DNA from: Geomonas ferrireducens
GTDB lineage: Bacteria > Desulfobacterota > Desulfuromonadia > Geobacterales > Geobacteraceae
Reading direction: 5' to 3'
DNA length: 64,000 bases
Assembly (NCBI RefSeq): GCF_004917065.1
Contig: NZ_SSYA01000002.1
Span: 1,535,555-1,599,554 of the forward strand
The translations under genes and the position numbers were made by a program. Position 1 is the first letter of the stretch. Every line of letters starts with the position of its first letter. Positions 7,356 to 17,049 of this stretch are shown here, in pieces. The notes beneath the pieces are model-generated. The model made no database searches. It was not told where the DNA came from and saw only the letters and a program-made list of their open reading frames with translations.

Positions 7356-8909
7356 CTAGTGCCCCCCTGCGGACGGGTCCACCACGCGGGTCGGTTTCGG
7401 GGCAAGCCAGATGACGGAGGCGGCGATGAAAAAGGCGATACCTATGGCAAGCATGAGCTGGTTCGTCGCCAGCATGACGCTTTGGCCGGTGATCATGTAG
7501 TCGATGACCTGGTTCACCGCGTCGCCGGGAGCGCCGGAGGCCTCGAGCATGCCCCTTACGCTTTGGTCGCCGTCGGCAAGCCCGACCAGTTCGGCATGGT
7601 TGCGCGTGATCTGGTTTCCCCAGGTGGTGGTGACGACCGAGGTGGCGAACGCGCCGGAAAGGGTGCGCAGGAAGTTCATAAGCCCCGCGGCGGAGTCCAT
7701 CTCACGCTCTTCGACGCTCGCGAGCGCGAGTCCCGTGGTCGGGATGAAGAAAAACGGCAGCCCGAAGCCCATGAATATGAGCGGCAGGGCGACGTTCCAC
7801 ATGGTCATGTCGGTGTTGGCGACGGTGCGCCACATGGTATCGATACCGAGCCAGATTACGCCGCCAAAGACGAGCTTTCTCGCGTCCACCCTGGTCGAGA
7901 GCTGGGCGACCAGGGGCGCGACGAAAAATGCGGCAAGCCCGGTCCCGGCGGTTGCGATGCCCGCCTTGGTCGCCGTGTACCCCATCAGGTTTTGCAGCCA
8001 AAGCGGGGTCAACACGCTCGCGCCGAAAAAGGCGGCGAAGGCTAGGCTTATGGTGAGCACGCAGGCGGTGAAGCCGCGGTGGCGGAACACCCTCAGGTCG
8101 ACGATGGGATGGTCCTCGTGGAACTCCCAGATGAGGAAGGCCGCAAAGGCGATCGCGGCGACGATGGCCAGGGTGACGATCTTCGTGGAGGCGAACCAGT
8201 CGAGATCCTTCCCTTCGTCCAGCATGAGCTGCAGGGCGGCGACCCAGATGATGAGGAGCACGAGGCCGATCCGGTCGATGGGGTTACGCTGCAACGGCTC
8301 GCGGTAGCTTTGCAAGAGCTGCCAGGCGAAAAAGCCGCCGGCGAAGGCGATGGGGAGGTTGATAAAGAAGATCCAGGACCACCTGTACTCGTCGCAGAAG
8401 TAGCCGCCGAGGATCGGGCCGAGGACCGGCGCCACAAGCGTCGTCATGGACCACAAGCCGATGGCGGCCGCGGTCTTTTCCTTCGGGAAAATCCGCATCA
8501 GCAAGGTCTGCGAGAGCGGCATGAGCGGTCCGCCGGAAAAGCCCTGGAAGATGCGGGCGACGACCAGGAGCCCCAGGGAGTTTGCGAGTCCCGAGACGGC
8601 GGAGAAAACGCCGAACATGACCATGGCCCAAACGAAGACGCGCACCGCGCCGTACCGGGCGGAGAGCCAACCGGTCAGCGGCACCGTGATCGCTTCGCCC
8701 ACGGCATAGGAGGTGATGACCCAGGTCCCCTGGCTCAGGGTCGCGCCGAGGCTCCCGGCGATGTTGGGGACCGCCACGTTGGCGATGGTCATGTTGAGAA
8801 CGGCGATGAAGTTGGCGGCGGCGAGGATGATCGCCGCGATCCAGAGCATCCCGCCGGAGAGCTGGGTTTCAGCGCCGGAAGGCGCGTGCGATGAAGTCTG
8901 CTCTTGCAT
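7356..8909 (-). CDS. emrB: DHA2-family MFS drug efflux transporter (EmrB-like)
   Basis: 517 residues, about 14 membrane spans, as expected for EmrB/QacA-type proton antiporters. Motif A-like sequence appears as GWLSARYGAVRVFVWAM after helix 2. Motif C of antiporters appears as LVAPVLGPILGGYF in helix 5. It works in the inner membrane and in family members couples to an EmrA adaptor and an outer-membrane channel. Both are encoded just upstream in the same direction (13-base gap to emrA). The substrate cannot be read from sequence; hydrophobic toxins are typical. AGGACC precedes the ATG. Confidence 0.9.
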   Translation of the reverse strand: MQEQTSSHAPSGAETQLSGGMLWIAAIILAAANFIAVLNMTIANVAVPNIAGSLGATLSQGTWVITSYAVGEAITVPLTGWLSARYGAVRVFVWAMVMFGVFSAVSGLANSLGLLVVARIFQGFSGGPLMPLSQTLLMRIFPKEKTAAAIGLWSMTTLVAPVLGPILGGYFCDEYRWSWIFFINLPIAFAGGFFAWQLLQSYREPLQRNPIDRIGLVLLIIWVAALQLMLDEGKDLDWFASTKIVTLAIVAAIAFAAFLIWEFHEDHPIVDLRVFRHRGFTACVLTISLAFAAFFGASVLTPLWLQNLMGYTATKAGIATAGTGLAAFFVAPLVAQLSTRVDARKLVFGGVIWLGIDTMWRTVANTDMTMWNVALPLIFMGFGLPFFFIPTTGLALASVEEREMDSAAGLMNFLRTLSGAFATSVVTTTWGNQITRNHAELVGLADGDQSVRGMLEASGAPGDAVNQVIDYMITGQSVMLATNQLMLAIGIAFFIAASVIWLAPKPTRVVDPSAGGH

Positions 8910-8922
8910 GTTCAGGTCCTGT

Positions 8923-10056
8923 TCAGCGCTTGCTGCGGGTATCGATCTCGGCGGTCATGGAAAGGCCGACCTTGAGCGGGCTGATGCGCAGTTCCGCCGG
9001 GTCGAGTTTTACGCGGACCGGAAGGCGCTGCACCACCTTGATCCAGTTGCCGGTGGCGTTTTGCGCCGGAATGGCAGAGAAGGCGGATCCCGAGCCGCCG
9101 GAGAAACCTTCGACGACGCCGTGGTAGGTGACTCCCTTGCCGTAGATGTCGGCATGCAGGGTGACCGGCTGGCCGACGCGCACCTTTTTGAGTTGGACCT
9201 CCTTAAAGTTCGCGTCGACGTGCATCTCGTGCACGGGGACCACGGCAAGAAGCGGCATCCCCGCCTGGACGCGCTGCCCTACCTGGACCTGGCGTTTGGC
9301 GACGATGCCGTCCACCGGCGCCTTGATGACGGTGCGTTCGAGGTCGACGGCCGCCTGGTCGCGCCTTGCGCGGGCGAGCGCCACTTCGGGGTTACTTTCC
9401 ACGGTGGTTCCAGCGATGAGGACGGCGTTGGCCTCGCGCGAACTGACCGCGGTGCTGCGGTTCGCGCGGGCCTGCGCGATGGCGGCCCGGGTCGCGTCGA
9501 GGTTCGCCTTGGCGGCGGCAAAGGCGTTCTGGGCCCGGGTCAATTCATCGCCGGAAACGGAGCCGGAGGCGGACAACGCTTCGCGCCGTTTCAGGTCGAT
9601 CTGTGCCCGCTCGAAGTCCGCTTCTGCCGAGGCAAGCTGCGCCGCCGCGCGTTTCTCATCGGCATCGCGCGCCGTGATCTGGGCGTTCAGGCTGCCGTCG
9701 TTGGCCATGAAGCCCTGGACGCGCCGGACCGCCCTTCCGAGGTCGGCTTCGGCCTGGGCGAGCGCCAGCCTCGCGTCGGTAGGATCGATCTCGACCAGGA
9801 CATCCCCTTTTTTCACCGCCTGGGTATCGGTCACGAGCACGCGGCTCACCGTGCCGCCGACCGACGGGGTAACCTGGGCCACCTCGACGGCGGTGTAGGC
9901 GTTGTCGGTGGAGATGAAGTTCGAGCCGTACAAAAGGGCGTAAGCCGAGGCGGTCGCGCCCGAAATGACGACGACTGCGGCAAGTGCGATGAGGAGCTTC
10001 TTGCGACGGTTTGCTTTGGTCACATCCGTGGGAGTTGCTTTCTTTGTGTCAGACAT
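8923..10056 (-). CDS. emrA: HlyD/EmrA-family membrane fusion protein
   Basis: 377 residues. One N-terminal membrane anchor (residues 20-42) is followed by the first half of a lipoyl-like domain (VTPSVGGTVSRVLVTDTQAVKKGDVLVEIDP). A long alpha-helical hairpin (about 95-210) comes next, then the second lipoyl half (APVDGIVAKRQVQVGQRVQAG) and a beta-barrel domain. It bridges the MFS pump to the outer-membrane channel across the periplasm. GAAGGA lies 8 bases before the ATG. It lies between the channel and pump genes with 17- and 13-base gaps, so all three are one operon. Confidence 0.9.
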   Translation of the reverse strand: MSDTKKATPTDVTKANRRKKLLIALAAVVVISGATASAYALLYGSNFISTDNAYTAVEVAQVTPSVGGTVSRVLVTDTQAVKKGDVLVEIDPTDARLALAQAEADLGRAVRRVQGFMANDGSLNAQITARDADEKRAAAQLASAEADFERAQIDLKRREALSASGSVSGDELTRAQNAFAAAKANLDATRAAIAQARANRSTAVSSREANAVLIAGTTVESNPEVALARARRDQAAVDLERTVIKAPVDGIVAKRQVQVGQRVQAGMPLLAVVPVHEMHVDANFKEVQLKKVRVGQPVTLHADIYGKGVTYHGVVEGFSGGSGSAFSAIPAQNATGNWIKVVQRLPVRVKLDPAELRISPLKVGLSMTAEIDTRSKR

Positions 10057-10073
10057 TTCGGCATCCTTCTCTT

Positions 10074-11528
10074 TTAGATATTTTTGTGCTGGTATCCGCC
10101 GCCGAGGGCGCGCTGCAGGGCGACGTCGAGGGTGAAGGCCCTCGACTGCAGGGCGGTGAGCACGCGCTGGTTGTTGAGCAGGAGATCTTCCGCGTAAAGG
10201 ACTTCGATGAAGTTGGCAAGCCCCCCCTCGTAGCGGTTGCGGGCGACCCTGTGCGCCTCGGCCGCTTCCGCGACGGCCTCCTTCCCCTGCTCCAGCTGCG
10301 CGGCGAGCGCCTTCATGCTCAGGGCGGTGCCGGCGACGTCCTCGAGGGCGTGCGCCACCGTGGCGTCGTAGTTGGCGACCATCTCGTCGTAGGCCGCGAC
10401 TTTTTCGCGCAATTCCCCCTGCAGGCGTCCCGCGGTGAAGATGGGAAGGGAAACGGCCGGGCCGATGCCGCCGATGTCGGATCCCGACTTGGTGAGCATG
10501 TTGAGGCCGAGTGATTGCACACCAATGAAGGCGGAGAGGTTGACGTTCGGGTAGAACTCCGCCTTTTTCTGGTCGATGCGGTGCGCCTGGGCCTTCGCCA
10601 TCAGCCGCGCCACGATGACGTCGGGGCGGCGCCCCAAGAGGTCCACTGACAGTTGCGCGGGAAGGGAAAAGGTCCCGGCGAGGTTCACCGTCGGGCGTTT
10701 TATGGAGAGGGCGCGGTCCGGCCCGGCGCCGACCAGTGCCGCGAGGCGGTTTTTGGTGAGGCCGATCTGCTCCTCGATGGAGAGGAGCTCCCCGTTGGCC
10801 GCAGCGAGTCTTGCCCGGGCTTCGCTCACGCTCCCCTGGGTTTCCAAGCCGTTTGCGAAACGCTCGGCGAAAAGCTCGACGGTCTTTTTCCGGATCTCCA
10901 CGGTGCGCGTAACGGTGTCCCGCAGCGCGTGGAGTCTTGCGAGCTCCGAGTAGTTCGTGGCGATGGCTGACGCGATGTTCAGGCGCACCAGGGCCGCCTC
11001 CGCCCGCCTTGCCTCAAGCTCTGAGGACGCGGCGGCCAATCCCGCCCGGTTCTTTCCCCAGAAATCGAGCTCCCAATTCAGGTTGATGGTGCCCTGCCCG
11101 TAGTCCTGCCAGCCGTCCGGGGTCATGTTGCGGGGGGTGAGGTAGTTGTAGCTGAGCTTTTGTTCCGCGATCGAGGCGTTGGCGCTCACCTGCGGCATCA
11201 GTGCCGACCGCGACACCTTCATGAAGGCTTCCGCGCGCCGCATGCGGGCCGCGACGGCGGCGATATCCGGCGCATCGTGCAGGGCCTCTTCGACGAGGGT
11301 GACGAGCTGCGGGTCGCCGTAGGACTGCCACCAGTTTTCGGCGGGCCAGTTGCCGGCGGGCGCAGAAAAGGAAGCGGCGCTTTCATACTGTTCCGACGTT
11401 TTCACGGATTTGAGCGGACCGGTTTCGGGAAGCATGGCGCAGCCGCCGAGGCTTATTCCCGAAAGCAAAGCGATGGCGACCGCCATCCGTTTTGTGGATG
11501 ATGTGGGTTGTGGGGCATCTTCGATCAT
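10074..11528 (-). CDS. Outer-membrane efflux lipoprotein (NodT/OprM family)
   Basis: 484 residues. The signal MAVAIALLSGISLGGC ends at acylatable Cys30. Two repeated outer-membrane-factor halves follow, with typical helices (WELDFWGKNRAGLAAASSELEA and RRPDVIVARLMAKAQAHRI). Family members form trimeric TolC-like tunnels. It is the first gene of the efflux operon (channel, adaptor, pump). GGGAGAG lies 9 bases before the ATG. Roughly 200 bases separate it from the candidate promoter at 11722-11761, and a hairpin repeat occupies part of that leader. Confidence 0.9.
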   Translation of the reverse strand: MIEDAPQPTSSTKRMAVAIALLSGISLGGCAMLPETGPLKSVKTSEQYESAASFSAPAGNWPAENWWQSYGDPQLVTLVEEALHDAPDIAAVAARMRRAEAFMKVSRSALMPQVSANASIAEQKLSYNYLTPRNMTPDGWQDYGQGTINLNWELDFWGKNRAGLAAASSELEARRAEAALVRLNIASAIATNYSELARLHALRDTVTRTVEIRKKTVELFAERFANGLETQGSVSEARARLAAANGELLSIEEQIGLTKNRLAALVGAGPDRALSIKRPTVNLAGTFSLPAQLSVDLLGRRPDVIVARLMAKAQAHRIDQKKAEFYPNVNLSAFIGVQSLGLNMLTKSGSDIGGIGPAVSLPIFTAGRLQGELREKVAAYDEMVANYDATVAHALEDVAGTALSMKALAAQLEQGKEAVAEAAEAHRVARNRYEGGLANFIEVLYAEDLLLNNQRVLTALQSRAFTLDVALQRALGGGYQHKNI

Positions 11529-12143
11529 TTGTGTAGCTCTCCCATCTTTTGAAGCGTTGAGGGCGGGTTTGCAGGAGGTTTCGCCGGGGGAAAAAGGCGA
11601 AAGTCCGCGGCAAATTCGCCGCAGCTTCCTTGCATTTGTAAGAGCAAGGCAAATCCCCCCTCTCCCCCCTTCGCAAAGGGGGGAACGTTAGGGCTCATGC
11701 AGTGCGCTACGCAACATTCTGTACTGTACGGTACAGTATTATTTCTTTTGGGGGATGTCAAGAAGCAAAATTTGAAAGGGAGATGGTGCGGGAGTTTTTA
11801 AAAGCGGAGGCGGGTGGGTTAAGAGACGAGGAACTGAAGGCAGGCTCCCCCTTTTGCCAAGGCTACCGGGGGCAGGCTCCCTCCTTCGCCAAGGCTACGG
11901 GGGGCAGGTCCCTCTTCGCAAAGGGGGGAACGCCGGGGCCAGTGCAGGGCTTCGTGGATGCCATTACCAGGTTCACTGGAATTTCGGGATAAAGGATAAC
12001 GTGGCGTAGGGGATCATCAAGCGGCTTGGGCGAGTGCGCGGCCACACAAGGTGCGCGTGCTTGGGGCTCGGGCGGCAGTCGCCAGGCGGGCGTAGTCATG
12101 CAGGGAAGCGCCGACTAAATCGGCCCGAACAGGAGGGCTGATC
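11529..12143. repeat. Long intergenic region with C/G-rich hairpin repeats
   Basis: No gene supported in these 615 bases. Copies of a dispersed repeat with the core CCCCCTTCGCAAAGGGGG lie at about 11650-11717 and 11845-11960. The second has internal expansions in which CCAAGGCTACGGGGGG-CAGG alternates with CCC(T)CCTTCGC. Each core is followed by a weakly conserved tail (AACG-T/C-T/C-GGGGC... GCGCTACG-like). The efflux promoter and operator lie between the two. The remainder (11960-12143) shows nothing recognisable. Confidence 0.7.
11722..11761 (-). promoter_or_regulatory. Efflux operon promoter with overlapping palindromic operator
   Basis: Read on the minus strand, TTGACA (11761-11756) is followed after 17 bases by TACTGT, where a perfect 17-bp palindrome begins: TACTGTAC-C-GTACAGTA (11738-11722). 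An inverted repeat covering the -10 region is the usual place for a TetR-family operator. It points at the outer-membrane channel gene. The candidate repressor is the tetR at the far end of the same operon, which would give feedback control. The -10 match is weak (3 of 6). Confidence 0.6.
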
Positions 12144-13232
12144 TCAGTCGCCGGTCTTGAAACTCCAAACGTAGTCAAAAGGAAGCGCGTTACCGGATTT
12201 ATCCCTGATCGCGGTAGTCAGGGTCGCGGTGTAAGTGGTGTTCGCTTCCAGCAATGTCGGGTCGCTCACGCTGCCCGAGGCGCCGAACGCTGAGTAATAG
12301 TACCCCCACTTGGCGCCGGTAGGGCTGCTGACGAAAAATGACGAGCGCCCGAAAGTCGAGTAATCGATCAGTCCGGTGAAGGTGACCGAAACGCTCGAAT
12401 CCCTCGGCACGCTAGTGGCTCCAGCCGCTGGACTGGTTGAGAGCACGCGGAAAACCGGCGCTGCCATCGTGGTGAAGGTCCAGGTGTATTCGGAGGTCAA
12501 AGAGGAGCCGGAAACGGCGCGCAGTGTGGTCGGGATGGTAACGGTGTAGGTGGTGTCATAGGCAAGATTGGCGGCGGGGATGAAGGTCACGGTCGAACCG
12601 CTTACGCTCTTGGTACCGGCGACCGCTCCACCGGGACCGGTGACCGCGATAAAGTAGGTCGTCGAGGGGTCGATCTCGCCGCTAAATTGCGCGGAAATGC
12701 TCGCGTTCAGCAGCACTCCGGTGGCGTCCGACGCGGGGGCAGTCGACTGCACCGTCAAGGCCTGCGGAGCTACGACCTGAACCGCGATCGTGGTCCCTTT
12801 GCCGCCGGGGTCATAGGCCGAGATCACGATATTGTTGGTTCCGGGGACTACCGGCACCCCGGCGAACCATCTGTGTGTCCAGTCGGTTCCCGGCCCGTAG
12901 TAGCTTGTCGCGGTGCCGCTGGCACCGGTGGTCTGGTTGATATAGGTGACGTCGACGCCGGGATAATCGTCGGTGCGCGTGGTGTCGGTGAGGCAGGAGA
13001 GGCCGACGCAATGGCTGGCGTAATAGGAATCGGAAATCCAGGCGGTTCCGCTGATGCTGGCAACGGTCGAGGAGCTTGATACCGAAGTTGCCTGGGCCCA
13101 CTCTTCTTTGGGAGGAACATCGGACGAAGAGGAGCCACCACCGCCACAACCGGCGAGCAGGACGCTCGACAGGACCAACAATCTACTGCAGTACCGGGTT
13201 ACCAAACGGTGCACGCTCAGCATCTGCCGCAT
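12144..13232 (-). CDS. Lipoprotein with bacterial Ig-like (Big_5-type) domains
   Basis: 362 residues. Lipoprotein signal with lipobox LAGC (Cys29) and a Gly/Ser linker. An N-terminal domain of about 110 residues carries a possible disulfide (HCVGLSC). Two SbsA/Big_5-like domains follow (TAPASDATGVLLNASISAQFS... YTVTI and TSPAAGATSVPRDSSVSVTFTG... YTATL), each ending with the characteristic 'W.F.T' strand. It is probably a surface or periplasmic adhesin-like or structural protein. Start 13232 has GAGGGGAGG just upstream; the longer frame includes that ribosome-binding site. The amidohydrolase gene lies 57 bases upstream. Confidence 0.75.
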   Translation of the reverse strand: MRQMLSVHRLVTRYCSRLLVLSSVLLAGCGGGGSSSSDVPPKEEWAQATSVSSSSTVASISGTAWISDSYYASHCVGLSCLTDTTRTDDYPGVDVTYINQTTGASGTATSYYGPGTDWTHRWFAGVPVVPGTNNIVISAYDPGGKGTTIAVQVVAPQALTVQSTAPASDATGVLLNASISAQFSGEIDPSTTYFIAVTGPGGAVAGTKSVSGSTVTFIPAANLAYDTTYTVTIPTTLRAVSGSSLTSEYTWTFTTMAAPVFRVLSTSPAAGATSVPRDSSVSVTFTGLIDYSTFGRSSFFVSSPTGAKWGYYYSAFGASGSVSDPTLLEANTTYTATLTTAIRDKSGNALPFDYVWSFKTGD

Positions 13233-13289
13233 GATCCCCTCCCCTCCTCTCCCCCCAAATCCGGGAAGAGAAATCAAAGCTCACCAGGT

Positions 13290-14534
13290 TTACTGCGAAT
13301 GACGGGTTCCTGCTATATAGACCTGCTCCACTTCTGCACGGGCGAGAAGGGTGGCCTCGATTGAAGAGGCATCGCTCCCGGAACCGCAGGCGAGCACCTG
13401 GAAGTCGGCGCGCTTGCCCGGCTCCAGAGTTCCGACACGGTCTTCGATGTGCAGCGCCCTGGCGCCTCCCAAGGTCGCCATGGTTAACAGTTCCCGCGGC
13501 TCGAAAACGCCGGGGGCGGCCTGTTGCAGGTAGCGCATCTCGTCCCACATGGAAAGCGAATCGTTGCTGGCCAGGGAATCGGTGCCGAGTGCCAGGGCTA
13601 CGCCGGATTGCTTCAGGAGCTTGTGCGGCGCGCAGCCGACGAAGAGCCGGTCGTTGCTGCGCGGGCAGAGCACGACGCTCACGCCGCGCTCTTTGAGAAG
13701 TGCCACGTCGTTGGGGGTTACGTGGACGGCGTGAACGGCGAGGGTCGAGGCATCGAGGACGCCGAGATCGTCCAGGTAGCGGGTCGAGGTGGTGCGCATC
13801 GGGTGCGGCAGGTACTGCTCCCAGTGCGCCATCGGGTAGAGGATATCGGCGAAGGCACCGGTGGTGTCGTGCATGAACGCCACTTCTTCGGTGGTCTCGG
13901 AGAGGTGCACCGCCTTAGGGATGCCGAGTTTTTCGGATAGGGCGTTTAGGCACGCGAAGAGATGACCGGAAACGGTGTGGGGCGTATGCGGGGATACGCC
14001 GGGGAGTAACGCTCCCTCGAGCCCCTGCAGGGCCGTTTCCAGTCCGGCGACGAGCGTGTCGCAAAGGATCGGGTCGTGCCCGATCGCCTCGAGGAAGAGC
14101 CTGCCGGTAAGCGGCGTGTCGCGGTAGAGAGGAACCAGCGAGAAATCGGACAGGATGTCTCCGACCGCGGTGGTGCCGGACTCGAGGCAAAGGCGCATCC
14201 CTTCCTTCGTGGAATGTTCGATCTCGCCCGGCTCTAAGGCGCGCTTTATTTTCACCACCTGCTGGACCCATTCGACGTAGCGTTTGGGGAGGTAGTCGAG
14301 GTCCTTGCGCACCTTCCAGGCTGGGAAGTGGGTGAGCTCGAGATGGGTGTGCGCGTTCACCAGGCCGGGCATGATCACGGAGCCCTTGAGATCGACGACC
14401 GGCGCGGAAAACTGCGCGCGCAGTTCGTTCAGGGTGCCGACCGCGACGATGCGGCCGTTTTCAACGGCGAGGGCGCCGCCTGCGATGGGCGGGGAGGAAA
14501 TAGGGAGCAGGTATGCGGCGGCGTAGATTCTCAT
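13290..14534 (-). CDS. Amidohydrolase (SsnA/TrzN-type metal-dependent deaminase family)
   Basis: 414 residues with the full amidohydrolase superfamily layout: PGLVNAHTHLELTH (metal ligands His62 and His64), VHLSETTEEV (His210), a His near AVHAVHV (268-271) and GTDSLASN (Asp319). The small N- and C-terminal beta parts form the composite sandwich. Relatives deaminate purine-type substrates such as adenosylhomocysteine, methylthioadenosine or aminodeoxyfutalosine; which one applies here is not decided by what I can see. Aminodeoxyfutalosine (menaquinone pathway) is one option for this clade. No linked pathway genes. Confidence 0.8.
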   Translation of the reverse strand: MRIYAAAYLLPISSPPIAGGALAVENGRIVAVGTLNELRAQFSAPVVDLKGSVIMPGLVNAHTHLELTHFPAWKVRKDLDYLPKRYVEWVQQVVKIKRALEPGEIEHSTKEGMRLCLESGTTAVGDILSDFSLVPLYRDTPLTGRLFLEAIGHDPILCDTLVAGLETALQGLEGALLPGVSPHTPHTVSGHLFACLNALSEKLGIPKAVHLSETTEEVAFMHDTTGAFADILYPMAHWEQYLPHPMRTTSTRYLDDLGVLDASTLAVHAVHVTPNDVALLKERGVSVVLCPRSNDRLFVGCAPHKLLKQSGVALALGTDSLASNDSLSMWDEMRYLQQAAPGVFEPRELLTMATLGGARALHIEDRVGTLEPGKRADFQVLACGSGSDASSIEATLLARAEVEQVYIAGTRHSQ

Positions 14535-14882
14535 GCATCAACCTCGAAGGGTGTAGGGAAAAACAGATATTAACACAGAGAACACAGAGGTTCTCAGAGG
14601 TCACAGAGATATAACACGAGGACCTCTACGAGAACAAGTTTAGCAGGTTATTGGAATCAAAGCCAATGTGCGGTACTGGCATTGAGCGGTGGACTAAAGG
14701 CAAATCCCCCCTTCGCCAAGGCTACGGGGGGCAGGCTCCCCCTTCGCAAAGGGGGGGGACGTTGGGGCTCGGGCGGCGCTTCGTGGGATAATTCCTCCAT
14801 GTGACGCGGCATATTACTACAATAAAAAACGCTGACAGAATTTCTTCTGTCAGCGTCTCGGATACTGCTGTTTGCTTTTTAC
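14535..14882. repeat. Intergenic repeats: CACAGAG-type and CCCCTTCGCAAAGGGG-type
   Basis: No gene. At about 14572-14612 there is a short repeat of the CACAGAGaACACAGAG type. At 14698-14795 lies another copy of the dispersed CCCCCTTCGCAAAGGGGG repeat, with its internal CCAAGGCTACGGGGGGCAGG expansion and the tail ACGTTGGGGCTCGGGCGGCGCTTCGTGG given here in two parts: ACGTTGGGGCTC and GGCGCTTCGTGG. The panD terminator follows. Confidence 0.65.
14822..14856 (-). terminator. Rho-independent terminator of panBCD
   Basis: A perfect 12-bp stem (ACGCTGACAGAA / TTCTGTCAGCGT, 14829-14840 and 14845-14856) with a 4-base loop. On the minus strand it is followed by TTTTTTATT. It lies 27 bases after the panD stop and faces the right way. 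Confidence 0.9.
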
Positions 14883-15287
14883 CTAGTTCTTCCAGTGCAC
14901 GCTTTTGAGCGTCGCCTGGCCGGCGGCTTCTTTGCGGGTCGGAAGCATCTTGTTCTTGTCGTCGACAAAAACAAGCTTCGGCTCGTGGGCAATGGCTTCG
15001 GCGTTGGGCATGTTCACGAAGCTCGCGATGATCACCAGGTCCTGCGGTGCCACGAGCCTTGCGGCTGCGCCGTTGATGCAGATGACGCCGGAACCGCGCT
15101 CGCCTTCGATGGCGTAGGTCTCAAAACGGCTGCCGTTGGTGACGTCCCAGATGCAGACGGCCTCGTACGGGATGATGTCGGCCGCTTCCATGAGGTCGAG
15201 GTCGATGGTGATGCTGCCTTCGTAGTGCAGGTCTGCACCGGTTACCGTTGCCCTGTGGATCTTGCTCTTAAGCATCTTCCTGTCCAT
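14883..15287 (-). CDS. panD: Aspartate 1-decarboxylase proenzyme
   Basis: 134 residues. Makes beta-alanine from L-aspartate for pantothenate synthesis. The start [21 protein letters not shown] is diagnostic. Self-cleavage is expected between Gly24 and Ser25, turning Ser25 into the pyruvoyl cofactor. Catalytic Tyr and Arg lie in the '[16 protein letters not shown]' stretch, and NGAAARL is conserved. The start at 15287 has GGGGAGG at good spacing. It is the last gene of panB-panC-panD, five bases after panC. Confidence 0.97.
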   Translation of the reverse strand: MDRKMLKSKIHRATVTGADLHYEGSITIDLDLMEAADIIPYEAVCIWDVTNGSRFETYAIEGERGSGVICINGAAARLVAPQDLVIIASFVNMPNAEAIAHEPKLVFVDDKNKMLPTRKEAAGQATLKSVHWKN

Positions 15288-15292
15288 ATTTC

Positions 15293-16132
15293 CTATTCCT
15301 CCCCTAATACGCTGTTGTCGATCAACCGTACCGAGCCTACCCGCACGGCAAGTGCGAGCAGCGTTCTCTCATTCGCTTCGTCCTGCGGGAGCAGGCTGTC
15401 CTGATCCCTGAATTCCAGGTAATCCACTTCGGCACCCTTCTCCGCGCCGATCACGGCAAGGGCCTTTTCCTTGAGCACCGCCACGCTCCGCTCGCCTTTG
15501 CCGAAGGCGTCGCGGACCGCCGCTATGGCGCGGGAGAGGCAGAGGGCCTCCTTTCGCTGCTCGGGCGTGAGACGCGCGTTCCTGGAGCTGAGCGCCAGGC
15601 CGTCGGCTTCGCGCACGATGGGCATCCCGACGATCTCGACGTCAAAGTTGAAGTCCTTCACCATGCGCCTGATCACGGCGAGCTGCTGGAAGTCCTTCTT
15701 GCCGAAGACGGCAAGGGTCGGCATCACGATGTTGAAGAGCTTCGCGACCACGGTGGTGACGCCGCGGAAGTGGCCTGGGCGGCTCGCGCCGCACAGATGC
15801 GTGGTGAGCTCTTCGACGTTCAGGTAGCTCTGGTACCCCTCGGGGTACATGTCGGCGGCCTTCGGCGCGAAGATGACGTCGACGCCTGCCGCGGCGGCGA
15901 CTTTCTTGTCGCGCTCGAGGTCGCGGGGGTAGCTGTCCAGGTCCTCGTTGACGCCGAACTGGGTCGGGTTCACGAAGATGCTGACCACGACGGTCTTGGC
16001 GCGACGGCGCGCCTCGGTCATGAGGGAGGCGTGCCCCTCGTGCAGGTAACCCATGGTGGGAACGAGGGCGATCTCGCCCCGCCTTTCGCGCGCGAACTGC
16101 TGCATCTGCGCTACAGACTCGATGACTATCAT
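15293..16132 (-). CDS. panC: Pantothenate synthetase (pantoate-beta-alanine ligase)
   Basis: 279 residues. Joins pantoate and beta-alanine with ATP. Motifs: [15 protein letters not shown] (HIGH-like nucleotide binding), [18 protein letters not shown], the pantoate pocket around [30 protein letters not shown] and LALSSRN (KMSKS-equivalent). The start at 16132 overlaps the panB stop as ATGA, so the two are coupled; the longer frame to 16261 lies within panB and is excluded. Confidence 0.97.
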   Translation of the reverse strand: MIVIESVAQMQQFARERRGEIALVPTMGYLHEGHASLMTEARRRAKTVVVSIFVNPTQFGVNEDLDSYPRDLERDKKVAAAAGVDVIFAPKAADMYPEGYQSYLNVEELTTHLCGASRPGHFRGVTTVVAKLFNIVMPTLAVFGKKDFQQLAVIRRMVKDFNFDVEIVGMPIVREADGLALSSRNARLTPEQRKEALCLSRAIAAVRDAFGKGERSVAVLKEKALAVIGAEKGAEVDYLEFRDQDSLLPQDEANERTLLALAVRVGSVRLIDNSVLGEE

Positions 16133-16932
16133 TTGAAACAGTGCCTTTCTTCCGGGAATGTGCCGCCCTTTACGTCGGCTATGTAGTTGGCGCAGGCCTC
16201 GGCTATGATGGGCGCGAGTTCCGCGTAACGTTTTACGAATTTCGGGGAGTACTTGCTGCAAAGCCCCAGGATGTCGTGGATCACCAGCACCTGGCCGTCG
16301 CAGTGCGGACCAGCCCCGATGCCGATGGTCGGGATGGTGAGTTCCTCGGTGATGCGCGCGGCGAGCCCCATCGGGATCCCTTCGAGGACTACGGCGAAGG
16401 CGCCGGCGCGCTCCACGGCGCGGGCATCCTCGAGGAGTTTCTCGGCCTGGGCGTCACCTTTGCCCTGCACCTTGTAACCGCCCATGCGATGCAGCGACTG
16501 CGGGGTGAGGCCGATGTGCCCCACGACCGGGATGTCCATCTCGGTTATGGCTGCGATGGCCGCGGCGGCGTTGACGCCACCCTCGATCTTGACCGCGGCG
16601 GCACCGCCGTCCTTGACCAGGAGTCCGGCGTTCATACGCGCGCTCGTGAGATCGGTCTGGTAGGAGAGAAAAGGCATGTCGGCGACGACGAAGGCGTTCG
16701 GACGCGCGCGCATCACGGCCTTCGTGTGGTAGATCATGTCCTCCATGGTGACGGGAAGCGTGTTGTCGTGCCCCGCAACCACGACGCCCAACGAATCGCC
16801 GACGAGGATCATGTCGATCCCGGCGCCGTCGATGAGGCCGGTCATGGGAAAGTCGTAGCTCGTCAGTACCGCTATCTTCTCCCCTTCCGCTTTCATCTTC
16901 TGAAAGTCGAGAACGGTCTTCTTTTTTTGCAT
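16129..16932 (-). CDS. panB: 3-methyl-2-oxobutanoate hydroxymethyltransferase
   Basis: 267 residues. Makes ketopantoate from alpha-ketoisovalerate and methylene-tetrahydrofolate. Signature blocks: [22 protein letters not shown] (magnesium-binding Asp), the [10 protein letters not shown] stretch, KIEGG, the GHIGLTPQS stretch and [18 protein letters not shown] with HDILGL. Length is normal. It opens the pan operon; upstream are about 90 bases before the terminator of the chemoreceptor gene, where its promoter must lie. Confidence 0.97.
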   Translation of the reverse strand: MQKKKTVLDFQKMKAEGEKIAVLTSYDFPMTGLIDGAGIDMILVGDSLGVVVAGHDNTLPVTMEDMIYHTKAVMRARPNAFVVADMPFLSYQTDLTSARMNAGLLVKDGGAAAVKIEGGVNAAAAIAAITEMDIPVVGHIGLTPQSLHRMGGYKVQGKGDAQAEKLLEDARAVERAGAFAVVLEGIPMGLAARITEELTIPTIGIGAGPHCDGQVLVIHDILGLCSKYSPKFVKRYAELAPIIAEACANYIADVKGGTFPEERHCFK

Positions 16933-17049
16933 CTACCCTGCTCCTGTGAGATGTGGATGAAATTTTCGTATACAGGTGAACAGAACGCGGTGCTAGATAG
17001 AACGTGTAATCTGTGGGACTTACCCGACCGCTCTCCGGGGCGTTTTCGG

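Noticed and set aside
7161..10077. Long plus-strand ORFs opposite the efflux genes (up to 454 codons)
   Set aside because: They are antisense shadows of high-GC genes, have no protein-like composition and no ribosome-binding sites.
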